The position numbers and the translations under genes are program-made. A stretch of DNA of 32,821 nucleotides from Treponema sp. GTDB taxonomy: Bacteria > Spirochaetota > Spirochaetia > Treponematales > Breznakiellaceae. Every line of letters starts with the position of its first letter. Within the stretch, counting starts at the first letter, position 1. Below the pieces are notes generated by a model. It was not told the DNA's origin and made no database searches. It was given only the letters and a program-made list of their open reading frames with translations. Positions 31,756 to 32,821 of the stretch are shown piece after piece. The DNA lies in the NCBI GenBank assembly GCA_031267685.1, contig JAIRYV010000063.1, forward strand, positions 1-32,821, given 5' to 3'.

Positions 31756-32240
31756 ACGATGTTTATAAGCGCCCCACGTGGGACGAATACTTTATGGAAG
31801 TGTGCAATGCCATTGCCAAGCGTGCAACTTGTGACCGCGGGCGTTCTGGCTGCGTCATAGCTAAGGACAATCAGATTCTGGTTACGGGCTATGTTGGCGC
31901 CCCAGCTGGCCTGCCGCACTGCGATGAGGTGGGCCATCAGTTCAAGAAGATGCTCCACGAGGATGGCAGTGTTACCACACACTGTGTACGGACGGTACAC
32001 GCTGAGCAGAACGCGATCTGCCAGGCGGCAAAGCGGGGCATTGCCATTGCCGGTGCGACGCTCTACTGCCGTATGACGCCGTGTCGCACTTGCGCCATGC
32101 TCATTATCAACTGCGGCATCATGCGGGTTGTCTGTCAGCGCCGCTACCACGACGCCGCCGACTCCGAGTCAATGTTCAAGACTGCTGGCATCAGCCTTGA
32201 ATATGTCTACAACGAAACCCAACAGTACGAGCAACAGTAA
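31752..32240 (+). CDS. Deoxycytidylate (dCMP) deaminase family protein
   Basis: The 162-aa zinc enzyme should convert dCMP to dUMP, feeding dTMP synthesis. The zinc and proton-shuttle motif is HAE (H83, E85) and the second motif PCRTC has C111 and C114. A longer loop between ~45 and 80 with HCDEVGH and HCVRT is typical of ComEB/dCMP deaminases rather than cytidine deaminases. The start is GTG, overlapping the stop of the upstream gene. Confidence 0.92.
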   Translation: MNDVYKRPTWDEYFMEVCNAIAKRATCDRGRSGCVIAKDNQILVTGYVGAPAGLPHCDEVGHQFKKMLHEDGSVTTHCVRTVHAEQNAICQAAKRGIAIAGATLYCRMTPCRTCAMLIINCGIMRVVCQRRYHDAADSESMFKTAGISLEYVYNETQQYEQQ

Positions 32241-32291
32241 TGCCTCTCCACTCCTATTAGTATTACAGAGAGTAATTGTCCTATTCAGTAC

Positions 32292-32319
32292 TTGACATTG
32301 ATAAGTATCCATATATTAT
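32292..32319 (+). promoter_or_regulatory. Promoter of the NifX/NifB-like gene
   Basis: TTGACA (32292-32297), 16 bases, TATTAT (32314-32319), followed by an AT-rich leader and AAGGGG before the ATG at 32361. It shows that this gene has its own promoter separate from the deaminase. Confidence 0.6.
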
Positions 32320-32360
32320 GGATTTAATATAAATATAACTAATTCGATTAAGGGGTGCTT

Positions 32361-32723
32361 ATGGCTTGGAGAGTTGCATTCACGAGCGCCGACGGTGTTT
32401 ATGTGAATCAGCATTTTGGACACGCCCGTTACTTCATCATCAGAGATATAGAGCCTGATGGTACGAGTAGCTTTCTGGAACGACGGGAGATTACACCAGT
32501 CTGCGGAAGCGGCGATCATGGCGCAGCGGTACTAGACGATGTGGTCGAGACTCTGCGCGATTGCGTTGCAGTGCTTACCGCAAAGATTGGCCCCGCGCCC
32601 CGTAAACGGCTGGAATTGGCAGGTATCACGGTTTTCGAGGAACCGGCAGTCATTGAGGAAGCGGTGATGAAGCTGGCAGCTTACTATCGTCGCCAGACAA
32701 AGTCCAAACAGGAAACTCGGTGA
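32361..32723 (+). CDS. NifX/NifB C-terminal-like (dinitrogenase Fe-Mo cofactor) protein
   Basis: The 120-aa protein is a single domain of the family that binds or carries FeMo-co precursors (PF02579). Features are VAFTSADGVYVNQHFGHARYF near the N-terminus, CVAVLTAKIGPAPRKRLELAGI in the middle and a final helix with IEEAVMKLAAYY. A lone domain is not proof of nitrogen fixation, since such proteins are widespread, and no other nif gene is in the window. The start at 32361 has AAGGGG upstream. Odd: the last six codons and the stop (SKQETR*) lie in a 23-bp repeat array (from 32704), so the tail sequence is dictated by the repeat. Confidence 0.85.
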   Translation: MAWRVAFTSADGVYVNQHFGHARYFIIRDIEPDGTSSFLERREITPVCGSGDHGAAVLDDVVETLRDCVAVLTAKIGPAPRKRLELAGITVFEEPAVIEEAVMKLAAYYRRQTKSKQETR

Positions 32724-32821
32724 AGTCCTAACAGAGAAGTCTGTTTGGCCCAAACAGGAAACTCGGTGAAGTCCTAACAGAGAAGTCTGTTTGGCCCAAA
32801 CAGGAAACTCGGTGAAGTCCT
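32704..32821. repeat. 23/46-bp array at the window edge, same family as 11802 array
   Basis: Alternating 23-base units, one containing GAAACTCGGTGAAGTCC and the other AGAAGTCTGTTTGGCCC, make a 46-base period repeated until the window ends. The reverse complement of CCAAACAGGAAACTCGGTG is found verbatim in the 11802-12376 array, so this is the same family in the opposite orientation. The stop codon of the NifX-like gene (32721-32723) is inside unit 1. The full extent is not visible. Confidence 0.9.

Noticed and set aside
1..32821. tRNA, rRNA or riboswitch genes
   Set aside because: I looked for cloverleaf-like and known leader motifs in the intergenic gaps and saw none that I could support; a covariance-model scan would be needed to exclude them.

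Overview
The window looks like a piece of a spirochaete chromosome, most likely a gut-associated Treponema. The grounds are the V-type ATPase operon in the spirochaete order E, DUF2764, A, B, D, I, K, a secreted ABC solute-binding protein of a type common in treponemes, and many gene remnants similar to families expanded in gut treponemes. Genus-level assignment is inference from recalled similarity; no search was run.

Layout. Positions 1-6.5 kb: a REP-associated tyrosine transposase (RAYT) flanked by GTGTC(T/A)GACAC palindromes, then uracil-DNA glycosylase, ruvA and paaK on the minus strand, a 5-formyltetrahydrofolate cyclo-ligase that carries three copies of the same palindrome in frame, and a partial duplication of the end of that gene. 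Positions 6.5-9.8 kb: an accessory zone with a 21-bp tandem array, an alkaline phosphatase fragment, an intact AT-rich type II restriction-modification pair, and remnants of an AAA-ATPase-like gene and a beta-barrel protein. Positions 10-15.5 kb: a solute-binding protein and a divergent pair of flavin oxidoreductases (GlpA-like plus NAD(P)/FAD type). Between them lies a 25-unit, 23-bp mosaic array bracketed by a ~135-bp duplication. Positions 15.5-19.4 kb: an adenine methyltransferase with a truncated restriction enzyme, a TylF-type methyltransferase, a spirochaete hypothetical, a second 21-bp array built of long hairpins, and a decayed or amber-recoded reading frame. Positions 19.4-32.7 kb: mostly core genes, namely an RND/MMPL exporter, ispG, the V-ATPase operon, a hypothetical gene coupled to a dCMP deaminase, and a NifX/NifB-like protein. 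The 3' end of that last gene is built from the same 23-bp repeat family seen at 11.8 kb.

Main themes. (1) Short palindromic repeats enter genes in frame (cyclo-ligase, RND exporter, NifX-like tail). (2) Four exact-period mosaic arrays (21, 23, 21 and 23 bp) belong to at least two related word families and sit where genes have been broken or duplicated. (3) A promoter -10 element lies exactly 6 nt before the start codon of three genes, suggesting leaderless mRNAs. (4) One 188-codon frame is interrupted only by TAG. Metabolically, the V-ATPase proteolipid keeps the residues of a sodium site, and ispG sits directly behind it in the operon.
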